From NCBI RefSeq assembly GCF_013385425.1, contig NZ_JACAQA010000007.1, positions 1 through 64,000 of the forward strand: a DNA stretch of 64,000 nt, written 5' to 3'. The number at the start of each line of letters is the position of its first letter. Within the stretch, counting starts at the first letter, position 1. Of the stretch, positions 46,126-53,712 are shown piece after piece. The stretch comes from Pseudomonas gingeri (GTDB lineage Bacteria > Pseudomonadota > Gammaproteobacteria > Pseudomonadales > Pseudomonadaceae). The position numbers and the translations under genes were made by a program. The notes beneath the pieces were generated by a model, which was given only the letters and a program-made list of their open reading frames with translations, was not told the DNA's origin and ran no database searches.

Positions 46126-46585
46126 TTCTGTCACCTTGCGAAGGGTTGCAAACCTTGATAAAACCGCCGCCATATGCCTCAACTTTCAGGCAAGCATTAC
46201 TTGCCGGGCAGGAAGCGTTTGTAATCGAGATGACATAGGATGCCGAGGCCGCAATCTGCCCAGTAGAAGTGAACGTAATCGCGCCGGCGGGATTTTGGCT
46301 GATCGTTGTCCCAGTGCCCGCCCCCGCCAAACTTATGGTTTTAGCATAGTTACTGCCTGCGAGCGTGACTGCTGTAGCAGTGAGGGTGGCGGAAACTGAC
46401 GTATTACGCTTCAGCGCCTCGGATCGGGCTTCCTGGAGGGCCGAAAAAATCACGTCCGCGGTGGACTTTATGGTGTTGTTGGAAATGACATCGCTCAATG
46501 ACGGAAGCCCCCAGGCCATCACGATACCCATGATTGCAATGGCAACCATGGTTTCCAACAGCGTCACCCCCGCTTGGCGGTGCAT
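46103..46585 (-). CDS. fimU: Minor pilin FimU/FimT (GspH family)
   Basis: A 160-residue pseudopilin of the GspH/FimT class. Leader MHRQAG, then VTLLETMVAIAIMGIVMAWG (Glu at mature position 5), followed by LPSLSDVISNNTIKSTADVI and the FimT-type RSEALKRNTSVSATL segment. GGAG is 8 nt upstream of the ATG at 46585, which comes only 2 bp after the pilE stop. FimU versus FimT naming cannot be settled by eye. Confidence 0.88.
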   Translation of the reverse strand: MHRQAGVTLLETMVAIAIMGIVMAWGLPSLSDVISNNTIKSTADVIFSALQEARSEALKRNTSVSATLTATAVTLAGSNYAKTISLAGAGTGTTISQNPAGAITFTSTGQIAASASYVISITNASCPASNACLKVEAYGGGFIKVCNPSQGDRNASNFCS

Positions 46586-46587
46586 GA

Positions 46588-46989
46588 TCAGCACTCCGAC
46601 CCGGTAATGATCCAACAGGCACTGTTAGAAGATCCGGTGGTCGCCTTGTTGCCTTGCTCGTCAATGGTGTAATTCGTGCCCGCCACCGACCCTGTTCCGC
46701 TGGCCGTATAGGTATAACCCTGCCCACCATTATTGGTGGCACAGGTAATCGTAAAATTAGTCGTATTGACGGGAGGCACGCCACAGACACTACCATTCTG
46801 GTAGGTTTGGGTATTTTGATAATAGGATTCCATCTTGACCTGCAAGGCAGCCAAAGCGTTAGCCCCTTCAGATAATTTGCTGCGATTAACATAACTCGAA
46901 TACGACGGATAGGCGATGGCAGCCAAAATTGCAACAACTGCCACAGTAACCATTAGTTCAACCAATGTAAAACCGCGCTGTTTTTTCAT
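46588..46989 (-). CDS. pilE: Minor pilin PilE
   Basis: A 133-residue type IV pilin-like protein. Leader MKKQRG, then FTLVELMVTVAVVAILAAIA (Glu at mature position 5), the pilin YPSYSSYVNRSKLSEG, an Asn/Thr-rich beta part and a C-terminal disulfide region (ACWIITGSEC). It is the first gene of the operon here, whereas in P. aeruginosa pilE is last. The ATG at 46989 is preferred; an upstream start at 47019 would lengthen the leader by 10 residues. Confidence 0.9.
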   Translation of the reverse strand: MKKQRGFTLVELMVTVAVVAILAAIAYPSYSSYVNRSKLSEGANALAALQVKMESYYQNTQTYQNGSVCGVPPVNTTNFTITCATNNGGQGYTYTASGTGSVAGTNYTIDEQGNKATTGSSNSACWIITGSEC

Positions 46990-47323
46990 AACCTGGCACC
47001 AAATTGTTGTGAATAGCATTTTATCTTATTTACCTCACCCCCTTGACCTCACAGAGGTTAAGCCTTTGTAGGTTCGGCCGCTATGGCCTTTTGACATTTC
47101 AGGCTATACCTTTGATAAAAGAGCACTCAAGCGCCTGCACACAAACCCAACGAGCCTACAATGCCTCGATTACTGTTCAGTGATGAGCGCGGGTTAAATC
47201 CGGAGAAAATGCGGCAACTCACACACGGTCTATGCCTCACAGCAAAAAACCGGTCATCATGTATCGGCCGGCCTTGGCGAAACTTGCCCAACACTTTCGG
47301 AGGCAGGAACCCCCTGCAAAAAT
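46990..47323. other. Non-coding gap upstream of pilE
   Basis: This 334-bp AT-rich gap holds the promoter of the minor pilin operon, probably near its left side where T/A-rich runs occur (47020-47120). I see no AlgR-type CCGTTCGT site and no convincing gene; the open frames across it end in the sensor kinase gene region. Confidence 0.4.
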
Positions 47324-48691
47324 TCAATGACCGTCTGACGCCGCCAGCGGCCACCACAACGAAACCCACAACCCTCGCTGCGCCACCTCATCGCAGTACG
47401 CCAGGCGGATACGCGCTCCGGTACGCTCGGCAATGGCCTTGACAATGGACAGCCCCAGTCCGGAACCGACTGCTTGGCTGCCCAGGCTGCGATAGAAGGG
47501 ATCGAACACCCGCTCGCGTTCTTCAACGCCGATACCGGGGCCGCTGTCCTTGACCTGCAATAGCACCCCACCCTGCTCCCGGCTGACCCACAGGTCGACC
47601 CGGCCACCGGCGGGCGTATAACGAATGGCGTTGTCCACCAGATTCCTGACCAGCGCCAGCAGGTCGATCTCGCTGAGCGCCAGGTGCACGTCCTCTGCCC
47701 CTTCGACACCGATATCGATCTGCTTGAGTTCGGCCAGCGGCAATAAGTCCTCCAGTACCCGACGATAGACCGCGTGCACCGAGACCGGCGCACTGGACGG
47801 CATCGCGTTCGACTGGGCGGTGGCCAGCGCCAACAGTTGCTCGATCAGGCTCTTGCCCCGCTCGATGCCCCGCCGCAAGACAAACAGGCGCTCCCGGGCC
47901 AGCCCCGACATCTCGGTGGCAGCCAGCCGCTCGGCTTGCAGGGACAGTGCAGTCAGCGGCGAACGCAATTCGTGGGCGGCGTCAGCAACAAAACGCTGTT
48001 GGCTTTCCATCGACTGGGCGACCCGGCCGAGCAGGCGATTGATCGCCAGCACAAAGGGCCGGACTTCTGCCGGAACATGATTTTCGTCAATCGCGTGGAG
48101 CTCCTGCTCGCCACGCCGATCGATCTCCGCCGCCAGCACCGTGATAGGCCGGAACAACTTGCGCAACAGGTCAGCCACCACCAGCAGCAGCACGGGAAAC
48201 AGGATCAGAAACGGCAACAGGCCGCGCCAGGCACTTTCACGGGCATCCCTGTCACGGATACCGGTTTCCTGGGCCACCGCGATGCGCTGACCGTTGCCCA
48301 AGGTCCTGACCAGCACCCGGAACGGTTCGCCAGCAACCGTCAGCGTCGACAGGCCATCGGCCAGGGTCGCCGGTAGCGGCAGCGGTCCACCGGTCTCGAC
48401 ATTGGCCGGGGCTCGCTTGTCATCGCCCAGATACTGCACGGTCACCCGGGACTCTTCATCGTCGCCGGCAACCACGCCCTCCGGCCGTGGATAGGCCAGC
48501 GTCATCTGCTGGCGCTCGAACAGCACGGCCACCTGATGCAGGGTGTTGTCCTGCATTTCGAGGGCCTCGTCGAAAGCCGAGACAAAGGCAAAGACTCCGG
48601 CCAGCAGGGCGACGATCAGAATCGCCAGCGACAGCGAGACCGACAGCCTGAGCTGGACCGACTCACTCAGGCGTTTTTTGAAACCATCCAT
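47324..48691 (-). CDS. Sensor histidine kinase (QseC/PmrB-like)
   Basis: A 455-residue inner-membrane kinase. TM1 is about residues 12-34, a periplasmic sensor about 35-160, TM2 about 165-185, then HAMP, an HisKA H-box (FVADAAHELRSPLTALSLQ) with the phosphorylated His, N-box LVRNLVDNAIRYTP and G-boxes VKDSGPGIG and GSGLGLSIVKAIAE. The start at 48691 (MDGFKKRLSESVQL) overlaps the response-regulator 3' end by 25 bp, so the pair is coupled. The upstream frame to 48790 is antisense-like and not used. Signal unknown. Confidence 0.92.
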   Translation of the reverse strand: MDGFKKRLSESVQLRLSVSLSLAILIVALLAGVFAFVSAFDEALEMQDNTLHQVAVLFERQQMTLAYPRPEGVVAGDDEESRVTVQYLGDDKRAPANVETGGPLPLPATLADGLSTLTVAGEPFRVLVRTLGNGQRIAVAQETGIRDRDARESAWRGLLPFLILFPVLLLVVADLLRKLFRPITVLAAEIDRRGEQELHAIDENHVPAEVRPFVLAINRLLGRVAQSMESQQRFVADAAHELRSPLTALSLQAERLAATEMSGLARERLFVLRRGIERGKSLIEQLLALATAQSNAMPSSAPVSVHAVYRRVLEDLLPLAELKQIDIGVEGAEDVHLALSEIDLLALVRNLVDNAIRYTPAGGRVDLWVSREQGGVLLQVKDSGPGIGVEERERVFDPFYRSLGSQAVGSGLGLSIVKAIAERTGARIRLAYCDEVAQRGLWVSLWWPLAASDGH

Positions 48692-49332
48692 CCCATGCCC
48701 CTGACGTTCTTGATCACGTGGCTGCCCAGCTTGCGTCGCAAGCCGTGGATCAGAAACTCCACCGCGTTGCTTTCCACCTCGTTGCCCCAACCATAGATCC
48801 GGTCTTCCAGATCGCTGCGCGAGAGAATCGCCCCCGGTCGGATCAGCAGGGCCTGCAACAAGGCAAACTCGCGACTGGAGAGCTGGACCTCGGGGATTGC
48901 CACGGTACTGGCTTGTTTCGAGATCAGGTCGAGGGAGACCACGCCGTTGCTCAGTTGCGACAGCGCGGTACCGCCCTTGCGGCGCAGGACGGCGCGCATG
49001 CGCGCGAGCAATTCAGCCATGTCGAAAGGTTTGAGCAGATAGTCGTCGGCACCGCCATCCAGGCCCTCCAGGCGATCATCGAGGCTGTCGCGGGCGGTGA
49101 TGATCAACAGCGGCACGCCGTTACCGCGGGCGCGAATACAACCCAGCACTTCGAGCCCGTCCTTGCCCGGCAGGCCGAGATCGAGCAGCACCAGGTCATA
49201 GTGCTGGGTGTCCAGCGCCGTGAGGGCGGTCGTGCCGTTGTTGACCCAGTCGGCGGCGTAACTGGCATCCATCAATGCGCCCTGGATCGCCTCACCGATC
49301 ATGGGATCGTCTTCGACCAGTAATACCCGCAT
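48667..49332 (-). CDS. OmpR-family response regulator (QseB/PmrA-like)
   Basis: A 221-residue two-component regulator. Receiver domain residues 1-115 with acidic pocket D8/D9, phospho-acceptor D51 (YDLVLLDLGLPG), T/K switch region (LIITARDS and LLKPFD), and a trans_reg_C winged helix (about 125-218: LSSREFALLQALLIRPGAIL, VEFLIHGLRRKLG). The partner kinase overlaps downstream. The ATG at 49332 is preceded by GAGAGGG. Lipoprotein and COG4705 genes upstream on the same strand may be regulated by it. Confidence 0.93.
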   Translation of the reverse strand: MRVLLVEDDPMIGEAIQGALMDASYAADWVNNGTTALTALDTQHYDLVLLDLGLPGKDGLEVLGCIRARGNGVPLLIITARDSLDDRLEGLDGGADDYLLKPFDMAELLARMRAVLRRKGGTALSQLSNGVVSLDLISKQASTVAIPEVQLSSREFALLQALLIRPGAILSRSDLEDRIYGWGNEVESNAVEFLIHGLRRKLGSHVIKNVRGMGWMVSKNA

Positions 49333-49463
49333 ATCCCTCTCCGCTAAAAAAAGACTCGGCGCTCATCCTGCGTGATGATTGCCGAGCCTGCATTGAAGCA
49401 CCTGTTCACCCGTGCACGAAGCGATTTATCCGGCCAACAAAATTCGAACCGGGTGACTCAAGA

Positions 49464-49913
49464 TCATTTTTTACCTTGCATGGCGTTGAAGGTTTTCAGC
49501 AACTCATCCATCGTCGCCTTGCAGTCGGCCTGTTTCGGGCTGCCGGCACGCAGGGCATCCAGCGAGTTGTCGATGGCCTTGTCGAGCACGTGCCAATCGC
49601 TCGCGGCACGCGGCTTGAGGCCGGCTTCGGCGGAGTCCCAGGCCAGCTCCAGGTCCTTGATCCGCGTCTTGGCGCCCGCCAGATCGTTCTTCTCGACCAG
49701 GGCGGCGACATCGACGGCAATGTTCTGGAAGGCCGACAGGTCGCCGAGTTTCGAGGCCGGTGCCTGGCTTGCTGCCACAGGTGCGCTGGCCGTGCCCGGT
49801 GCCGCGGCAACCTTGGCCGCGTCAGTGGGTTTGGAGCAGCCGGCGGCCAGGCCGAGGACGGCAATCACGGAAAGAACAGCGGCTTTGCGCATAACGGTTT
49901 GAACGTTGAACAT
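49464..49913 (-). CDS. Predicted lipoprotein
   Basis: A 149-residue product with a type II signal peptide ending [15 protein letters not shown], hence a lipid-anchored protein, outer membrane rather than inner since Ser follows the Cys. The mature part is an Ala/Pro-rich linker (residues about 30-55) and a helical domain ([20 protein letters not shown] through [14 protein letters not shown]). AAGGA lies 7 nt before the ATG at 49913; an internal Met at residue 8 is possible. It lies between a COG4705 gene (28 bp upstream) and the response regulator gene (131 bp downstream). Function unknown. Confidence 0.8.
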   Translation of the reverse strand: MFNVQTVMRKAAVLSVIAVLGLAAGCSKPTDAAKVAAAPGTASAPVAASQAPASKLGDLSAFQNIAVDVAALVEKNDLAGAKTRIKDLELAWDSAEAGLKPRAASDWHVLDKAIDNSLDALRAGSPKQADCKATMDELLKTFNAMQGKK

Positions 49914-49941
49914 GACAATTCCTTAGGTGTATTTGAATGGG

Positions 49942-50709
49942 TTATCGAGTGACGAGCTTGCGGCTGCCGACGCTGAACTGCGCGACGACCACCAGGATCA
50001 GGATGACGCTGAGGAAGATCGCGCTGGTCCAGGCGGCGCCCATGCCCAGGCCGCCGTAGGTCTTGGCCTGGGTCAGCAGGTCGCCCAGGGACGCACCGAA
50101 CGGACGGGTCAGGATGTAGGCGATCCAGAAAGTCAGCACGGCGTTGCCGCCCAGGCGCCAGGCGATCAGGGTCAAGGCGATCAACCCGGCGAAAATCAGC
50201 GAACCGAGGGTGAAGCCAAGCCCCAGGGCCTCGGTGGCCAGGTCGCCCGCCGCCGTACCGAGAGCAAAGGTGCAGAGCACTGTCGTCCAGTAGAACCACT
50301 CCCGGCGCGGCGTGACGATTTCATTGATCGAAAGGTTGCGTTCGCGGGCATACCAGATGCCGAAATTGATCGCCAGCAACACCGAGAAGATCGCCGTGCT
50401 GACATACAGGCTGATGCCCAGCTTGTCCGTGAGCAGGTCGGTGATCTGCGTCCCGACCACACTCACCAGCACCACGCTGAGCCAATAGATCCAAGGGGTG
50501 TAGGCACGGGTTCGCAACTGGCCGAACAAGGCGATGGCCAGCAGTACGGCCATGCCGATGCTGGTCAGGCCCTGCCCCAGGCCGGCGTCGACAGCGAGGA
50601 AATCGGCCGCGGTTTCGCCTACGGTGGTGGACATGATCTTGATCACCCAGAAGGACAGTGTCACTTCCGGAACCTTGTTCAGCCAGTCGGCTGTGGTCAG
50701 CGCTTTCAT
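49942..50709 (-). CDS. COG4705 uncharacterised multi-pass membrane protein
   Basis: A 255-residue inner-membrane protein with about eight TM helices. Two similar halves are visible: FWVIKIMSTTVGETAADFLA with its glycine-containing helix, and WTTVLCTFALGTAAGDLATE, suggesting an internal duplication typical of COG4705. Function unassigned. AAGGAGA lies about 10 nt before the ATG at 50709. It heads a likely four-gene transcript: COG4705, lipoprotein, response regulator, kinase. Confidence 0.85.
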   Translation of the reverse strand: MKALTTADWLNKVPEVTLSFWVIKIMSTTVGETAADFLAVDAGLGQGLTSIGMAVLLAIALFGQLRTRAYTPWIYWLSVVLVSVVGTQITDLLTDKLGISLYVSTAIFSVLLAINFGIWYARERNLSINEIVTPRREWFYWTTVLCTFALGTAAGDLATEALGLGFTLGSLIFAGLIALTLIAWRLGGNAVLTFWIAYILTRPFGASLGDLLTQAKTYGGLGMGAAWTSAIFLSVILILVVVAQFSVGSRKLVTR

Positions 50710-50956
50710 CTGCGGACGTCTCCTTAACGGCGCCACAATCGGCGCAGGGAGGAGACTACCCAGGTAAACTTAGCTGAGACTGAGGGGGCGGCGCTATCGA
50801 ACGGTTCCGTCAGGCCTGAGGGAGGAATGAAGAGAGCGGCGCTCTGATCCCATTACATCCCCCTGCGATTATCCCGAAACTCTTAATACGCCCTTAATCA
50901 TCGAGAAAACTTGACCACTTGGCCGAGCCGACGAAAGCACGAAGCGTCAAAAATAA

Positions 50957-51033
50957 GTGATTTAATCACCCTTGCGTCAAATTATGTTTTCTATTTGACA
51001 CATATTGAAATGGTTTTCGGGCGATGCTATAAG
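50957..51033 (+). promoter_or_regulatory. luxR promoter with inverted repeats
   Basis: TTGAAA (51005-51010) and TATAAG (51028-51033, preceded by TG) are 17 bp apart and drive the LuxR gene. Upstream lie two perfect inverted repeats: GTGAT-TTA-ATCAC (50957-50969) and GTCAAAT-N10-ATTTGAC (50976-50999). Neither is a lux box. They are candidate sites for a regulator of AHL-receptor expression. Confidence 0.5.
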
Positions 51034-51096
51034 TCAGACATACCCCATTTGGATCCATATAACAGAGCACATCCAGCCAACCGGAGCCCGCTTGTC

Positions 51097-51828
51097 ATGC
51101 CTAAACTCCGCACAATCAAACATACGTTTGACTTGGTTAGAGAAGTTGAGAACAACATCCCTGGGGCCAGCACAAAAACCTATGTAGATGTCTTGACCTG
51201 GGTATTCTATAAACTGGAAATAACACGATTTGCCTATGTCTACCTCGATTCGCACTTAGTTGATAACGGTGATATCTCGATCCATAGCAGCTACCCCGCC
51301 GAATGGGTTGAGACCTACCGCAAGCAGGCGCTCTACAAGTCCGACCCGGTGATGGCCAACGCGGCCATCACTTCGCGGCCGTTCTTCTGGACGACGGTAA
51401 ACGATTGCACTCATGCGCCCAGCAAAGTCTTCGAACAATCCGCGCGCTATGGCATTGATCAAGGCTTCAGCATTCCCCTTCATGAGCCCGGCAGCGCCTT
51501 TGGTTCCCTGCACCTGCCCTGTGTTGAGGGCGACCCTGACTTTGATCGTATCGTCCAGTCGAACATGTTCCTGATCAAGGCCATCGGAACCATTGCCCAT
51601 CAATATCGACCGATTGAGGTGAGCCAGGAAGAGCTTCTCTCGCTGAGTCCCAGGGAAATTGAATTCCTCCACTGGCTGGCCCTCGGCAAGAATTACCAGG
51701 AAATCGGCCTGATCATGAATATCACTGAAAGGACGGTGAAATTCTACGCCAAGAAAATCACCGAAAAAATGGGCTGTACCAATGTCAAGCAGGCCATGGT
51801 CAAGGCCATTCGGCACAATATCTTTTAA
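51097..51828 (+). CDS. pcoR: AHL-responsive LuxR-family regulator (PcoR/PdfR-like)
   Basis: A 243-residue quorum-sensing receptor. The autoinducer-binding domain (about 15-170) retains the invariant AHL-pocket residues: W70 and Y74 (YPAEWVETY), D83-P84 (KSDPV), W98 (PFFWTT) and a Gly in GIDQGFSIP. The LuxR HTH (about 180-240) contains LSPREIEFLHWLALGKNYQE and TERTVKFYAKKITEKMG. On AHL binding it should activate promoters with lux boxes, including that of the synthase gene at 52879. The start at 51097 gives standard length; the open frame back to 50911 covers the promoter. Gene name is by synteny with P. corrugata PcoR, moderately sure. Confidence 0.92.
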   Translation: MPKLRTIKHTFDLVREVENNIPGASTKTYVDVLTWVFYKLEITRFAYVYLDSHLVDNGDISIHSSYPAEWVETYRKQALYKSDPVMANAAITSRPFFWTTVNDCTHAPSKVFEQSARYGIDQGFSIPLHEPGSAFGSLHLPCVEGDPDFDRIVQSNMFLIKAIGTIAHQYRPIEVSQEELLSLSPREIEFLHWLALGKNYQEIGLIMNITERTVKFYAKKITEKMGCTNVKQAMVKAIRHNIF

Positions 51829-51903
51829 CTGTCCACGCTCGAGTCGCCCCCCCTTCATCGCCGCACAGGTCTCGCACTTGCGGGGCCGACTCACGTGTTC
51901 TCG

Positions 51904-52503
51904 TCACGCCAATATTACTTTCGAGGCCAAGTTATACAATGCCATACTGGCAAACAAACCAATGACCAATGAAACAAATCTATTGACCCGATTACCAGAT
52001 ATTATCGATGGCAGATTGCGCCCAAAGACCGCTCCCAGTCCCACCCAAACAATCCCCACGGGAAGAATAACCAGGGAGAAGATCGCCATGAATGAAAGAT
52101 AACTTTCCAGGTGCATGAAGGTTCCGGCGGGGGCAACGAACGAAGCAAAAAACAGCCCTTTCGGATTGGTCAGTGTCGCCAGGAACAGCGCCGAAACCGA
52201 GATGGCAGCGGGCTTGCCTGACGTATCCAGATGCACCGAAAACCACAGCTTCAGCGAAATGTAGAACAGGAAAACCACCGCGAGGATCTTCGTCGCCACC
52301 ACCACCCAGCCGTAATTGGCGGTCAGCGCATCGATGGATATACCCCAGGCGGAAATCTGGATCAGGTAGGCCATCCATTCGGCAAGAATCAACTTCAGTG
52401 AATAACCGCCCAGACCGCGACTGACCCCAGACTGCAGCAGCAGCGAATTGGTCGGCCCTGGCACCAGTAATACCGTGAGCATTGCAATTGCAATGTAATA
52501 CAT
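51904..52503 (-). CDS. LysE/RhtB-family exporter
   Basis: A 199-residue inner-membrane transporter with six predicted helices, LysE family: VLLVPGPTNSLLLQSGVSRG with the characteristic GPTN-like start, ATLTNPKGLFFASFVAPAGT and a C-terminal VNRFVSLVIGLFASMALY. Relatives export amino acids, homoserine or homoserine lactone (RhtB). It sits between luxR and luxI on the opposite strand, so a role in exporting signal precursors or lipopeptide amino acids is possible but unproven. Its upstream region has an unusual cluster of TTTTCC half-sites. Confidence 0.88.
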   Translation of the reverse strand: MYYIAIAMLTVLLVPGPTNSLLLQSGVSRGLGGYSLKLILAEWMAYLIQISAWGISIDALTANYGWVVVATKILAVVFLFYISLKLWFSVHLDTSGKPAAISVSALFLATLTNPKGLFFASFVAPAGTFMHLESYLSFMAIFSLVILPVGIVWVGLGAVFGRNLPSIISGNRVNRFVSLVIGLFASMALYNLASKVILA

Positions 52504-52529
52504 GCCCCCCCCGAAAATCCAAAATAGAT

Positions 52530-52575
52530 TTATTTTCCAGTCGACTTATTTTCCAGAGTGGAAAATCCGTTTTCC
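52530..52575. promoter_or_regulatory. Clustered half-sites upstream of lysE
   Basis: TTATTTTCCAG occurs twice (52530-52540, 52546-52556), 16 bp apart. The second copy forms a perfect 8-bp inverted repeat ATTTTCCA / TGGAAAAT (52548-52555, 52559-52566), and GGAAAA / TTTTCC (52560-52565, 52570-52575) overlaps it. The cluster is 27-72 bp upstream of the lysE start and is a probable operator array; regulator unknown. Confidence 0.5.
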
Positions 52576-52800
52576 TATTAACAGCAAAAACACCCTTGCC
52601 TTTGTTGCAGCTTGATGAATTCGCGTCCAGACTCTTCAAATAGAAGGCCAACTCGTGAGCATTGTCACAGCGACGGGGACCACCTTCTTATAATCCCCCC
52701 ACCCATCACAGTTATCGTACAACCTGCCAAACACCGATAAACAGCCGGATCAGCGAAAGTCTCACGACGACAATTAAACAGTACTTTGCCCTCGCCAGCC

Positions 52801-52848
52801 ACCTGCACTTAAGTACAGTTGCCGCGCTTATACAGGATCACTATAAAT
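52801..52848 (+). promoter_or_regulatory. lux box and promoter of the luxI gene
   Basis: ACCTGCACTTAAGTACAGTT (52801-52820) is a 20-bp near-palindrome, 16 of 20 positions symmetric, with the ACCTG...CAG(T)T ends of pseudomonad las/rhl-type lux boxes. A -10 TATAAAT lies at 52842-52848, so the transcript should start near 52853-52855 with the box centred about 43-44 bp upstream, the normal class II activation position. This also fixes the luxI start at or after 52879. The rest of 52504-52878 shows no gene. Confidence 0.8.
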
Positions 52849-52878
52849 AAGCACCTCCTCCCTATCCGCGACGTACTT

Positions 52879-53640
52879 ATGATCGGCTATTTCCCTCACT
52901 CGTACATTTTCTCCGAGCACTCGTACATTTTCTCCGACGTGCATATCGCTATCGCCAGCTACAGCGAACTGCCGACCCAGGCATTAGAGCAAATACTCAG
53001 TATCCGCAAAGCCGCTTTTATCGATCGCCGGAAATGGGATATTGAAAGCTACTCCGGCAGCGATTATGAATTCGATGAATATGACAATGATGATGCGATC
53101 TATATTTACTCCCACAAAGGGCCACTGGTGACCGGTTGTGTCAGACTTCGCCCCTCCTGTAAACCGACCCTGATGTGTGGCGCCTTGAGCTTCATGCTCA
53201 GTGACGATCTGTCCAGGCCCGACCCGTTTGACTGCTGGGAGGCCACCCGCTTTGCGCTGTTGAGCACCGACACATCGAGCAACGACTTCAGCAAGACCAA
53301 AGTTGATTTTCGTACCGCCGCACTGTTCATGGCAATGTTACAGTTTGCCCGTAGCCAAGAGGTCAGCACTTATGAGGTTATTGTAGATGCCATGATGGAA
53401 AAAATTCTAAGGCGCTCTGGCTGGGCCCTCCATCGACACAATGTGGCACAAGGCAGCAAGGGTGAGAAAGTCATCTATGGCACCTTGGAGTGTACGCCCA
53501 GAATCTATGACAATATGCTCAAGATAAATCATATGCAGTGCCTGACAGGCGATCAGCCGCCGTTGATTGCATTGCCTGCCGTCGATTACGGCGCGACTCA
53601 TTTAAGCAACGAAACTCGTTATATGACCCAAATAAACTAA
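52879..53640 (+). CDS. pcoI: LuxI-family N-acyl-homoserine lactone synthase (PcoI/PdfI-like)
   Basis: A 253-residue AHL synthase, which joins an acyl-ACP chain to S-adenosylmethionine. Conserved catalytic residues are all visible: R43, F47 and W53 (IRKAAFIDRRKW), D66 and D69 (YEFDEYDND), R89/R91 (GCVRLRP), and E121, T123, R124 (WEATRFAL, Thr in place of the usual Ser). The N-terminus is longer than usual (about 20 extra residues) and contains a 7-residue tandem duplication HSYIFSE/HSYIFSD. No Shine-Dalgarno precedes ATG 52879; GTG 52939 (VHIAIASYSEL) is where typical LuxI proteins begin. The gene has its own lux box. Confidence 0.9.
   Translation: MIGYFPHSYIFSEHSYIFSDVHIAIASYSELPTQALEQILSIRKAAFIDRRKWDIESYSGSDYEFDEYDNDDAIYIYSHKGPLVTGCVRLRPSCKPTLMCGALSFMLSDDLSRPDPFDCWEATRFALLSTDTSSNDFSKTKVDFRTAALFMAMLQFARSQEVSTYEVIVDAMMEKILRRSGWALHRHNVAQGSKGEKVIYGTLECTPRIYDNMLKINHMQCLTGDQPPLIALPAVDYGATHLSNETRYMTQIN
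52897..52938 (+). repeat. 21-bp tandem duplication in luxI 5' end
   Basis: CACTCGTACATTTTCTCCGA plus G is followed at once by the same 20 bases plus C (52897-52917, 52918-52938). In frame it duplicates seven residues. It lies between the transcript start predicted from the promoter and the conserved part of the synthase, so it may affect translation. Confidence 0.85.
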
Positions 53641-53712
53641 TACGTACCAATAATCCTCATGGACCGTGGGCGGCGCTTGCCGATGTGCCCAGAATAAAAA
53701 AATGGAGAACGG

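Noticed and set aside
47161..47442. A plus-strand frame starting MPRLLFSDERG that recalls IS5-type transposase N-termini
   Set aside because: Only the first few residues resemble it, no inverted repeats or DDE motifs are seen, and the rest is antisense to the kinase gene.
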